Positions 1 to 7,790 of a stretch of DNA of 64,000 nt are shown one piece after another; the first letter of the stretch is position 1, and each line of letters starts with the position of its first letter. The notes below the pieces were generated by a model. That model made no database searches and was not told the origin of the DNA. It saw only the letters and a program-made list of their open reading frames with translations. Both the position numbers and the translations under genes were made by a program. Source of the stretch: Eubacterium sp. An11 (GTDB lineage: Bacteria; Bacillota; Clostridia; Lachnospirales; Lachnospiraceae). Location: contig NZ_NFLV01000001.1 in assembly GCF_002161065.1 (NCBI RefSeq), positions 186,001 to 250,000 of the forward strand, given 5' to 3'.

Positions 1-1
1 T

Positions 2-172
2 GCGGAGACAGAAGGCATGATCATATGCGAGAACTGCTACGATAACGTATTTGATGATGATGAAAATATATGCACCTGGGAGGAAGACGGGATCGAGCAT
101 AAGTTCTGCTGTAAAGAATGCATGGAAGAGTGGAAAGAATGGAAAGAACGGGAGACGGTGCCTCATGCGTAA
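2..172 (+). CDS. C-terminal end of a Cys-rich (zinc-ribbon-like) protein, partial
   Basis: An open frame enters from the left edge and ends at a TAA at 170-172, giving 56 visible residues. It carries two Cys pairs, C-E-N-C and C-C-K-E-C, about 25 residues apart in an acidic, Trp-rich context. This spacing resembles a small zinc-binding knuckle. The frame overlaps the start of the EutP-like gene by 8 nt, which suggests translational coupling and one operon. The family cannot be named because the N-terminus lies outside the window. Confidence 0.6.
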   Translation, partial: AETEGMIICENCYDNVFDDDENICTWEEDGIEHKFCCKECMEEWKEWKERETVPHA

Positions 173-692
173 GATCATGTTCATCGGCCGCAGTGAAGCC
201 GGAAAGACAACCTTATCCCAGGCAATGAAAGGTGACACCATCACCTATCACAAGACACAGTATGTCAATCATTATGATGCGATCATTGATACACCGGGGG
301 AATATCTTCAGTCCAAGAACCTGATTTCCGCGCTGGCGGTCTTTACAGCGGAGGCTGATGTCATCGGACTGCTGATGGATGCCACAGAGCCGTTTTCTCT
401 CTATTCCCCGAATCTGACACCGGTCTGCAACCGGGAAGTTGTCGGAGTCGTGACAAAGATCGACCACTGGGCAGCTCAGCCGGAACAGGCGGCGGCGTGG
501 CTGACTCTGGCGGGCTGCCATAAGATTTTTTACACCAGCGCCTATACCGGAGAAGGAATTGCCGATATCCTCTCTTATCTGAAAGAAGAGAGAGATGTAC
601 TTCCATGGGAGGAGGTAAAGGCACAGTACGATGAGCTGGGCTTCGGAAAAGGCGAGAATGAAAAAGATGAGAGCCGCCATCAGATCATATAA
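165..692 (+). CDS. eutP: EutP/PduV-like small GTPase
   Basis: This 175-aa P-loop GTPase resembles EutP/PduV proteins of the ethanolamine and propanediol microcompartment systems. Visible motifs are the P-loop G-R-S-E-A-G-K-T-T-L (residues 8-17), the G3 motif D-T-P-G (42-45) and the G4 motif T-K-I-D (97-100), followed by a short C-terminal extension rich in Lys and Glu. I start it at the ATG at 165 because this gives the family N-terminus (M-R-K-I-M-F-I-G-R); a longer frame upstream would add a non-homologous tail over the preceding gene. No other eut or pdu genes are in the window, so the role is inferred only from the family. Confidence 0.8.
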   Translation: MRKIMFIGRSEAGKTTLSQAMKGDTITYHKTQYVNHYDAIIDTPGEYLQSKNLISALAVFTAEADVIGLLMDATEPFSLYSPNLTPVCNREVVGVVTKIDHWAAQPEQAAAWLTLAGCHKIFYTSAYTGEGIADILSYLKEERDVLPWEEVKAQYDELGFGKGENEKDESRHQII

Positions 693-734
693 CATGTAAA
701 GAGGACTATTCGAAACGGGTGAAGAAAAGAGAAG

Positions 735-1550
735 ATGTCTGGGTATGTGAAGAAATTTATCAAAAGAATATGTATTATTTTTTGTGTGTCCTTTGCCGGA
801 ATGTTTGCGCTGCTCTGCTTTTTTGTAAGTATCCGGGGACGCAATCCTTTTAAGGAGCCCGATTATGATGCGGAGCTTACGTCCGACACAGAGGACATGA
901 CACAGCAGCGGGACAGCTCAGAAAATGTGGATGATACCACAGAGGAAGAGCAATTGAGCGAAGGAGAGAAGCTGGCACAGGAGTGGGGACTTCGTATTTC
1001 ATCCAGGGAGAAGATGGACTTCCACCGGGTGCTGCTGGAGGATGATTACCGGCAGTTTAACGGGCATGACGCCAATGAAAATCTTGATGAGAGTTTCTCT
1101 TTTGCCTACCCGAAGAATCTGTATTGTTCGGTGGAAGCGGAGGCGGATGAGGATGCCGGAAAGTACAGCGTTTCTTTTCGGGGAAAAGATAACAGCGCGC
1201 TGCTTTCTTACAGTCAGGAGAGGCATGGCGAGGATGAGGAAGAGACTCCGATGGAAGAAATGTACAGGGAAGATATGGAATCTCTCACAGATGCCGAAAC
1301 TCTGCTTTATCTGGATACCGTTTATGTGGTGACGGGCTATGAAGAGAACAAAAGTCTGGAAATTTATAAAGTAGTCAAAGTAGATGAAGAGAATCTTTAT
1401 ACCATGGTCATCAAGACGCCGGTGCCGGAAAAAGAAGACGCCCGCACCCTGCTTTCTTTCTATACAGAATATCTGTATCGCTCCTGCGGATTCTCCGGAA
1501 GCACCAAAGAACCCCGCTCTTATGTGGAGTTCCTGCGCGGTGATGAGTGA
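735..1550 (+). CDS. hypothetical membrane-anchored acidic protein
   Basis: A 271-aa protein with one clear membrane segment near the N-terminus (about residues 10-32) preceded by Lys/Arg, so it is probably a signal-anchored extracytoplasmic protein. Residues 45-80 are an acidic, Thr/Glu/Asp-rich linker. The rest is a soluble domain with alternating hydrophobic stretches and no motif I recognise. It follows the EutP-like gene by 42 nt on the same strand. Codon use looks like its neighbours and there is no sign of decay. Function unknown. Confidence 0.65.
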   Translation: MSGYVKKFIKRICIIFCVSFAGMFALLCFFVSIRGRNPFKEPDYDAELTSDTEDMTQQRDSSENVDDTTEEEQLSEGEKLAQEWGLRISSREKMDFHRVLLEDDYRQFNGHDANENLDESFSFAYPKNLYCSVEAEADEDAGKYSVSFRGKDNSALLSYSQERHGEDEEETPMEEMYREDMESLTDAETLLYLDTVYVVTGYEENKSLEIYKVVKVDEENLYTMVIKTPVPEKEDARTLLSFYTEYLYRSCGFSGSTKEPRSYVEFLRGDE

Positions 1551-1643
1551 TAGGGAATAAAACAGTAGATTATTCGTAAAAAATGCATTATAATAATAAC
1601 GGTAACTGAGCGATCAATGAGGATAAAATGGGAGGTAGTAGAA

Positions 1644-1826
1644 ATGAGAGGTTACGAAGCAGCAAAACTTTTAAAAGAAAAAGGAATTACCATTGACGAT
1701 GTCAATGCGGAGATTGCATACCGGAAAGAAACCAACGCATTCAGCAATCAGCCGCAGAACGAGGCATTTATGAATATGACCCTGAATGAAGTGATGCGGG
1801 TAAAAGAAATGTGGAACATCGATTAG
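1644..1826 (+). CDS. small hypothetical protein, 60 aa
   Basis: A short soluble protein with predicted helices and no recognised family. A strong GGAGGT at 1631-1636 sits 7 nt before the ATG at 1644, which makes this start better than the in-frame ATG at 1617. The following gene starts 36 nt later on the same strand. The good ribosome binding site and ordinary composition support a real gene; the function is unknown. Confidence 0.65.
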   Translation: MRGYEAAKLLKEKGITIDDVNAEIAYRKETNAFSNQPQNEAFMNMTLNEVMRVKEMWNID

Positions 1827-1862
1827 GTCAATGGATTCCGTACTGACAGCAGGAGGAAATCT

Positions 1863-2582
1863 ATGAAGTTGACATCAGCGGAATACAAGGAGATTGCAAG
1901 AGATGCTCTGAAGGGAAACTGGGGAAGGGCCATCGGGGCCATGCTCATAGCAGCCTGCCTGAGCGCGTTCTTTACCTCCTTGTATTTCATCAGCCACTTT
2001 ATGTTTATAATGAGTGTTGCCATCCGGATTTTTGAGAATCTTCCGCATTATTTTCTGATGCTGGTGGGAATCGGAATCGTGCTGGCGGTATTCTTCTTTT
2101 TTGCGGGAGGTCCGGCACGGTTTGGCTATATTGATTTTAACCTGGCCCTTCTGGACCGAAGAGAGGCAGTGCCGTCCATGGTGCTTGGCCGGTTCTCACT
2201 GATATGGAAGGGAATGTACATGAAGATCGCCCTGTTTTTCTATGAGCTGTTCTTTACCATTCTCCTTATTATCCCTGGAATCGTCACCATGTACGCCTAT
2301 GCCATGGTTCCGTACATTCTGGAGGAGAAAAAGGATTATACCGTGGGGAAGGCCATGAAGATGTCCAGAAAGATCATGCGGGGACATAAATGGGAGCTGT
2401 TCTGTCTGCGATTCAGTTTCCTTGGATGGTATATCTTAAGTCTTTTGACCTTTGGACTGGCATTATTTTATGTTCTGCCGTACATGAATACTGCGGAGGC
2501 CGTCTTTTATAACGAGATTTCCGGCAGAGCGGACGCCTTTTACGGAAGAGAATCTCTGAAAGAGGCAGAGCCGGAAGTTTAA
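1863..2582 (+). CDS. DUF975 family membrane protein
   Basis: A 239-aa polytopic membrane protein. Its N-terminus, with A-R-D-A-L-K-G-N-W-G-R-A-I at about residues 12-24, matches the start typical of DUF975 proteins, followed by about five hydrophobic segments. The family is common in Firmicutes and has no settled function. An AGGAGG box lies just upstream of the ATG. A hairpin terminator follows the stop within 20 nt, so this is the last gene of the small group that starts at 1644. Confidence 0.82.
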   Translation: MKLTSAEYKEIARDALKGNWGRAIGAMLIAACLSAFFTSLYFISHFMFIMSVAIRIFENLPHYFLMLVGIGIVLAVFFFFAGGPARFGYIDFNLALLDRREAVPSMVLGRFSLIWKGMYMKIALFFYELFFTILLIIPGIVTMYAYAMVPYILEEKKDYTVGKAMKMSRKIMRGHKWELFCLRFSFLGWYILSLLTFGLALFYVLPYMNTAEAVFYNEISGRADAFYGRESLKEAEPEV

Positions 2583-2597
2583 ATAGCAGCAGGAGGA

Positions 2598-2621
2598 AAA
2601 GAGGAGCAATCCTCTTTTTTG
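2598..2621 (+). terminator. intrinsic terminator after DUF975 gene
   Basis: An 8-bp stem, AAAGAGGA (2598-2605) with TCCTCTTT (2610-2617), a GCAA tetraloop and a run of T's to 2620. Confidence 0.8.
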
Positions 2622-2694
2622 TTTACGATAAATTTTGAAACAGGGTAAAGTGGTATTGTCCCATAAATCAATCTTGGCCAGGATTTTAAAATGA

Positions 2695-3511
2695 ACGGTT
2701 TCAGAGGTTGCGGACATGGATGTTGATGAGATAAGTGCATCTATTGAGGAAAGTACGCAGTCGGGGGAGATTCCGGTGCTGGAAACGCCGGAAAGGATTA
2801 CAGGAGATAATACGGAATCCGTATCTGTGAACGAAAGTACTAGAAAGTACTATCTATTATGATATTCGTTTCTATATTGTGATAGATGATAAAGATAAAT
2901 TAAAGATTTTATTTGATGTGGAAGCACAGAAAGATTTTTATCCGGGATATAAGATTGTGACAAGGGGTATCGTATACTGTGCCAGAATGATTTCTTCTCA
3001 GATTAATCAGGAATTTACTCTGGAACATTATGATGACGTGAAGAAAGTGTATTCCATCTGGATTTGTTTTAATCCACCGACATATATAGGCAACGCCATC
3101 AGCCGGTATTCCATGAAAAAAGACGATTTAATTCCGGGGATTCCCGATGAAAAGAATGCATATGATAAACTGGAAGTGATTCAGATTTGTCTTCGGGAAG
3201 ATATGGATGAGAAAGACGATGCGTTGATCCGGATGCTCAATACTTTGTTTTCTTCCCGGAAGTCAAAAGAGGAGATCAAAAGAGAACTTTCAGAACAATA
3301 TGGCATTGCCATGGACGACGGCTATGGAAGGGAGGTAGATAAGATGTGTAACTTATCCGATATGTTTGAGGAACGTGGCATTACTAAAGTGGCAATCAAT
3401 CTGATCAAGATGGGAAAGGACAATGCATTTATTATGGAGGCCACGGCGCTTCCCGAGGAAACCATTGAGCAGCTGCGGGAGACCCTGAAAGTACCGGTCG
3501 GACAGAAATAA
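2695..3511 (+). pseudogene. Rpn family (PD-(D/E)XK) recombination-promoting nuclease, frameshifted and N-terminally truncated
   Basis: The frame starting at 2879 encodes the middle and C-terminus of an Rpn/PDDEXK-type nuclease (putative transposase family), including the core I-L-F-D-V-E-A-Q-K-D and the downstream R-G-I-V-Y-C-A-R-M-I typical of the family. Upstream coding sequence (M-D-V-D-E-I-S from 2716, frame open from 2695) ends early because a 10-bp segment, GAAAGTACTA, is exactly duplicated (2833-2842 and 2843-2852). Removing one copy joins the frames and restores V-N-E-S-T-I-Y-Y-D-I-R-F, the expected family sequence. The region before 2695 has no recognisable N-terminus, so the gene is also truncated. 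The C-terminal part remains open and could be translated from the ATG at 2879, though without a clear ribosome binding site. Confidence 0.8.
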
Positions 3512-3603
3512 TGAGATGGGGCGGTTGCGGCGGCAGAGAAGAAATGTGCCGCTGATGTGCTGCGGACAGAGAATTTTGTATTGCGGAATTGCGATTTGTA
3601 AAA

Positions 3604-3647
3604 GGGTAATATACAGGACAGATGTCTTGCATATTACCTCTTTTTTT
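3604..3647 (+). terminator. intrinsic terminator downstream of the Rpn pseudogene
   Basis: A long hairpin: GGTAATAT (3605-3612) pairs with ATATTACC (3631-3638), with an inner CAGGAC/GTCTTG helix, then seven T's at 3641-3647. Confidence 0.8.
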
Positions 3648-3726
3648 ATAAAAAGTTGGAATTTAGTCCTGGCAGTAGCGCCGGGAACCTGCAAAAATAT
3701 GACGGCCACATGATACCGGGAAATGT

Positions 3727-4596
3727 TCACTCCGAGAAATATTTCTCTTTGATCCGTTCCACCGGCATCTCCTGTCCGGTCCACAGCTCAAAGGCGGCTG
3801 CGCCCTGGTAGAGCAGCATGTAAAGACCGTTAAAGAACGGGCAGCCGGTTTCTTCCGCCATGGCAAGGAGCTTTGTCTGCCGTGGGTTGTAGATAACGTC
3901 GGAGACGATGAGATCCGGGCGAAGGAAAGAACTGTCCGGAATCGGGCAGGCGTCGGTGTGGGGAGCCATCCCTAAGCTGGTGCCGTTGGTGAGGATATCG
4001 CTTTCTTCGATGGATTCGCGGAGCGTTTTGGCGTCTTCCAGGGGAAGGACGCTTACTTTACAGTCAGTCCGTTCGTTTAACTGCCCGGCAATGTGTAAGA
4101 GGCGGTCGAAGGAAGGGCTTTTCCGGTTGAAAACGCGGATCTCTTTCATGCCGTCTAAAGCCGCCTGAACGAGGATGGCAGTGGCGGCGCCGCCTCCGCC
4201 AAGGAGCGTCATCACCTTGCCTGGCAGGGGAAAGCCGGCTTCCGCCGCCGCGCGCATGTAGCCGGTGCCGTCGGTGGTGTAACCGGTCAGTACGCCGCCG
4301 TCGTTGACCACAGTGTTGACGGCTCCGCTGATCTCCGAGGCCGGGGAGAGTTTATCGCAAAGTTCGCACATCAGATTTTTGTCCGGCATGGTCAGGTTCC
4401 AGCCTCTGGCGCCCATGGCGCGCAGACCCTCCACGGCTTCTTTCAGGCGGTCGGTGCCCACGTCGAAACAAAGATATGCGTAGTCAAGACCGAGAGCCTG
4501 GAAACTTTCGTTATGCATGAGGGGAGAGAGACTGTGGGCCACCGGACTTCCCAGGAGGCCGATGAGCACAGTCGTTCCCGTGATTTTTTCTGCCAT
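3727..4596 (-). CDS. aroE: shikimate dehydrogenase (YdiB-like)
   Basis: A 289-aa NAD(P)-dependent reductase of the shikimate pathway (3-dehydroshikimate to shikimate). Visible signatures are S-L-S-P-L-M-H-N in the substrate-binding N-terminus, the M-P-D-K stretch with the catalytic Lys, Y-T-T-D-G-T-G-Y with the paired Asp, and the nucleotide loop L-L-G-G-G-G-A-A-T. The F-N-R-K stretch and the ending F-N-G-L-Y-M-L-L-Y-Q-G-A resemble YdiB, the quinate/shikimate dehydrogenase subfamily that can use NAD, more than classic AroE. I start at 4596 because AGGAGG (minus strand, 4605-4610) sits just upstream; a longer frame to 4677 would add an unrelated tail. The gene stands alone on the minus strand. 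Confidence 0.88.
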   Translation of the reverse strand: MAEKITGTTVLIGLLGSPVAHSLSPLMHNESFQALGLDYAYLCFDVGTDRLKEAVEGLRAMGARGWNLTMPDKNLMCELCDKLSPASEISGAVNTVVNDGGVLTGYTTDGTGYMRAAAEAGFPLPGKVMTLLGGGGAATAILVQAALDGMKEIRVFNRKSPSFDRLLHIAGQLNERTDCKVSVLPLEDAKTLRESIEESDILTNGTSLGMAPHTDACPIPDSSFLRPDLIVSDVIYNPRQTKLLAMAEETGCPFFNGLYMLLYQGAAAFELWTGQEMPVERIKEKYFSE

Positions 4597-4744
4597 TGTT
4601 GATACCTCCTGTATGTTACTGTCTATTGCACTACTATAACCCGGAAGAGGAAAAAAAGTCAATGGGAGAAAAATCACTGCTGCTGATCACTGTGTGAACA
4701 GTAACGAATCACTGCCATGAATTTCACCGGGAGAAAAAACATAC

Positions 4745-4773
4745 TTGAAACGCAGGTTCCATTTTGTTAGAAT
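4745..4773 (+). promoter_or_regulatory. sigma-A-type promoter
   Basis: TTGAAA (4745-4750), a 17-nt spacer and TAGAAT (4768-4773). Transcription would start near 4780, just before the hairpin motif at 4786-4833, and run into the gene at 4920. Confidence 0.7.
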
Positions 4774-4785
4774 GTAGGAAATGTG

Positions 4786-4833
4786 GTAACAGTTTAGCAG
4801 CGGGTTTCCGAGATGCCATGACTGGACTGTTAC
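4786..4833 (+). repeat. hairpin leader motif, copy A (shared with purA leader)
   Basis: GTAACAGT (4786-4793) and ACTGTTAC (4826-4833) form a perfect 8-bp outer stem. Positions 4794-4832 match 51348-51386 in the purA leader at 35 of 39 bases with no gaps. It lies at the predicted 5' end of the transcript of the unknown gene at 4920. It could be a structured RNA element or a small dispersed repeat. The remaining 86 nt before the ATG look GC-rich and unremarkable. Confidence 0.6.
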
Positions 4834-4919
4834 AGAAATGCATGAAGAACCGGGCGGCCGGGCACGGCATCAGACTGTGGCCGGGAAGGACCTGGTATCG
4901 AAGAAGAAAGGTTGGAACG

Positions 4920-5636
4920 ATGAGTATGGAGATTTTAGGAAAGACGCTGTCAGAAAAGGCAGAGAAGCTGTACAATGAGATCACCGGAGAGTTGATTTAT
5001 CCTGTGAATATTCTCAAGATGGACCCGGAGAATACAGAGGACTGCAGTCATCCGGTGGCCATGGACACAGGAAAGAAAGAGTTTATCGTCAAGGTGGACA
5101 GCGGACTGGAAGACTATCTGTTTGAGAATGCGCTGGTGAGGGATTTGATCTACTGCCAGCAGATGAGTAATCAGGCGCCGTCTCTCACACCGGTATCCGA
5201 TAAAGATATTGATGCCTACCAGACGGCCATGATGATCAGTTCTGTGATCATGGATATTGATGTGGAGAATAAGTTAAAGGCTAACGATATGCATATTGAC
5301 GATATTGACACCATGCGTCTGAGCGATCTGTTTGCCTTCTTAAAGGCTGGTATGTCTGACTATAACAGAAAGTTATATCATATCCTGGTGGGACTGCAGA
5401 TTACCCTTCTGTTGTTTACCACTTCCAAGAAGGAGAATGTACAGCAGATCATAGAGACCTTTTATCTGTCTGACAAAGAAGCCATGGATATGATTGATAA
5501 GTTTGTGGATATCATCGACAAATACGGTGTGGATGACAATCGTTCCATGATGCGCTGCATGAGAAAGCTTGGTTTGGCCTGTGATATGAAGGGTCGGCTG
5601 AATCTGGAGTACGAAGGAAAGATCACCGCGTTATAA
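4920..5636 (+). CDS. hypothetical soluble protein, 238 aa
   Basis: The protein is mostly helical with no signal peptide and one hydrophobic stretch near the middle (I-L-V-G-L-Q-I-T-L-L-L-F), too short and isolated for a confident membrane call. I recognise no family. The ATG at 4920 is preceded by AAAGG; an in-frame ATG at 4926 is also possible. The longer frame from 4764 is unlikely because it would run through the promoter and leader hairpin. It has its own promoter (4745-4773) and terminator (5647-5701), so it is a single-gene unit. The shared purA leader motif is the only clue to its regulation. Confidence 0.65.
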   Translation: MSMEILGKTLSEKAEKLYNEITGELIYPVNILKMDPENTEDCSHPVAMDTGKKEFIVKVDSGLEDYLFENALVRDLIYCQQMSNQAPSLTPVSDKDIDAYQTAMMISSVIMDIDVENKLKANDMHIDDIDTMRLSDLFAFLKAGMSDYNRKLYHILVGLQITLLLFTTSKKENVQQIIETFYLSDKEAMDMIDKFVDIIDKYGVDDNRSMMRCMRKLGLACDMKGRLNLEYEGKITAL

Positions 5637-5646
5637 TTGCTGTGAG

Positions 5647-5701
5647 CCTGCATACCGGTTTCTCGGACAACGGATGTCCGGAATGGCTATGCAGGTTTTT
5701 T
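5647..5701 (+). terminator. intrinsic terminator
   Basis: CCTGCATA (5647-5654) pairs with TATGCAGG (5688-5695), with an inner hairpin in the loop, followed by TTTTTT. Confidence 0.75.
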
Positions 5702-5722
5702 CTGTAGAAAGGATATCAGACT

Positions 5723-7744
5723 ATGAAGATCAGAGACTATTTAAAAGAACATATCCTGCTGACAGACGGCGCCATGGGTACATATTTTGATGAGAAGACG
5801 GAGGGACAGTTTCTCTGCTCGGAAGAAGCCAATCTTTTCCAGCCGGATATAATCAGAGAGATCCATCAATCCTATATAGAAGCAGGCGCGGTCCTCATAC
5901 GCAGCAATACATTTTCTGCCAACAGGAAGACTTATGAGGACATCATGAAAAAGCACGGGATGCCGGCGGATGATGCCGGTTTTGTGAGATTTGTTCAGGC
6001 TGGTTATGCGATTGCCAAAGAAACGGCCGCAGAGGCGGCGAAGCAGGGCCGGACAGTTTTTGCAGCGGCAGATATCGGGCCCGTCTATGAGGACAGCGAG
6101 AGCAGTGAGGCAGAGATGCAAAAAGAATACAGAGAGATCATTGATGCATTTCTGGAAGCCGGAGCGGATCTTTTTGTACTGGAAACATTTCCGGATACCC
6201 GGTATGTGCTTTTCATGGCGGAATATATCCGGCAAAGACGGCCGGATGCCTTTATCATCGGGCAGTTTTCGTTCGTGCCGACGGGATATGGACGGACCGG
6301 TTTCCATTATAAAACAGTTCTCAAAAAGGCGGTCGGCAGCGGATTGTTAGACGGGGCAGGCCTTAACTGCGGCATCGGCGCCGCTCATATGGAGAGGTTC
6401 CTGCGTTCCTGGCTGGAGGAATCCGGCATGCCAAAACAGGTGGTGCTGACGGCGCTGCCTAACTGTGGCTATCCTCAGATCGTGCGGGGACATGCGGTGT
6501 ATTCAGACAGTGTATCCTATTTTGGGGAAAAGGCGGAGAATCTGGCAAAGCTGGGCGTTGGAATCCTTGGAGGCTGCTGCGGGACTACGCCGGAATATAT
6601 CCGTGAGATCGCTGTGAGACTGCAGGGCAGCGGACGGAAAAAATATCCGCGGATCCGTCTGACGACCGGGAAACAGATAAGACAAACGGTGACAGAGGGT
6701 AATGAAATCATGAATCGCCGGGGCGGGAAGGAAGCGTCCGGAGCCGGCGTGTCTGCCGGACAGAAAGCGGAGGAAGCGAAAACAGCCGGAAACAGCCGGG
6801 ATGCAGGAGAGCGGCTGCGTCATAATACTTTCTGTCAGAAGCTTGCAAAAGGCGAGCCGGTCATTGCCGTGGAACTGGACCCGCCTTTTGACGCGCAGAT
6901 GGAGAAACTGATGAACGGGGCCCACGCCCTGGCAGATACGCCTGCGGATATCATTACCATTGCGGATTCTCCGCTGGCGCGTTCCCGGGCGGATGCGCTG
7001 CTGACCGCGGTAAAGATTCAGCAGGAAACTGGAATTCCGGTCATGCCGCATCTTGCCTGCCGGGACAGAAACCGCATCGCCATCCGAAGTGGTATTCTCG
7101 GCGCCTATGTCAATGACGTCCGGAATATGCTCATTGTGACAGGAGACCCGGTGGGACGGGAAGAACGGGAGTTTACCAAAAGTGTGTTTGATTTCAATTC
7201 CATTAAACTGATGGAATTCCTGCAGAGTCTCAATGAAGAACTGTTTGCGGATGCCCCGCTCTGCTATGGAGGCGCTTTGAATCAGAACGGGGCCAGAGCG
7301 GATAAGATCGCTGAGCGGATGAAGCGGAAAATGGACGCCGGCTGTCAGTTTTTCCTGACCCAGCCGGTCTACTCGGAGGAGGAGATCGATAGGCTCGCCT
7401 TTTTGCAGCGGGAAACCGGGGCAAAGATTCTCATTGGCATCATGCCGCTGGTCAGCTACCGGAATGCGCTTTTTATCAAAAATGAGATGCCGGGCATCCA
7501 TGTGCCCGATGAAGTGCTTGCGCGCTACAGTCCGGAAGGCAGCCGGGAAGAATGGGAGCAGACGGCTCTCACCATTTCCGGTCAGGTGATATCCATGGGA
7601 AAAGATGTGGGAGCCGGATACTATTTTATGACGCCGTTTCACAGAGTATCGTTGATTCAGCGGATTATGGAAAACTGTCTGCCGGGCAGCGGGGGAGCGG
7701 CCGGTGTGCGGGCAGCAGAAGAGAGTGAAATGTGCGGGCAGTAA
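5723..7744 (+). CDS. yitJ: bifunctional homocysteine S-methyltransferase / 5,10-methylenetetrahydrofolate reductase (YitJ type)
   Basis: A 673-aa fusion. Residues 1-300 form a homocysteine S-methyltransferase barrel with the zinc-site signatures G-L-N-C-G-I-G and G-G-C-C-G-T-T-P-E-Y. A charged, Gly/Ala-rich linker (about 320-370) leads to a methylene-THF reductase domain (about 375-655) with the flavin-enzyme sequence F-F-L-T-Q-P-V-Y. The MTHFR half makes 5-methyl-THF and the first half can transfer a methyl group to homocysteine. This layout is known from B. subtilis YitJ. It lies 46 nt upstream of metH on the same strand, so the pair likely forms a methionine operon in which MTHFR feeds MetH. 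No SAM riboswitch precedes it. Confidence 0.9.
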   Translation: MKIRDYLKEHILLTDGAMGTYFDEKTEGQFLCSEEANLFQPDIIREIHQSYIEAGAVLIRSNTFSANRKTYEDIMKKHGMPADDAGFVRFVQAGYAIAKETAAEAAKQGRTVFAAADIGPVYEDSESSEAEMQKEYREIIDAFLEAGADLFVLETFPDTRYVLFMAEYIRQRRPDAFIIGQFSFVPTGYGRTGFHYKTVLKKAVGSGLLDGAGLNCGIGAAHMERFLRSWLEESGMPKQVVLTALPNCGYPQIVRGHAVYSDSVSYFGEKAENLAKLGVGILGGCCGTTPEYIREIAVRLQGSGRKKYPRIRLTTGKQIRQTVTEGNEIMNRRGGKEASGAGVSAGQKAEEAKTAGNSRDAGERLRHNTFCQKLAKGEPVIAVELDPPFDAQMEKLMNGAHALADTPADIITIADSPLARSRADALLTAVKIQQETGIPVMPHLACRDRNRIAIRSGILGAYVNDVRNMLIVTGDPVGREEREFTKSVFDFNSIKLMEFLQSLNEELFADAPLCYGGALNQNGARADKIAERMKRKMDAGCQFFLTQPVYSEEEIDRLAFLQRETGAKILIGIMPLVSYRNALFIKNEMPGIHVPDEVLARYSPEGSREEWEQTALTISGQVISMGKDVGAGYYFMTPFHRVSLIQRIMENCLPGSGGAAGVRAAEESEMCGQ

Positions 7745-7790
7745 AAAAGAATGAAAGAAAAGATGGAAGAAAAGAAACTGAGGTGACAGT

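Noticed and set aside
3516-3713. small open frame after the Rpn pseudogene
   Set aside because: It runs through the terminator hairpin and has no ribosome binding site.
5637-5722. SAM riboswitch before yitJ/metH
   Set aside because: The gap is 86 nt and is taken up by the upstream gene's terminator; no SAM aptamer sequence is present.
6503-7642. 379-codon minus-strand frame
   Set aside because: Antisense shadow of the MTHFR domain of the yitJ gene; no family resemblance.
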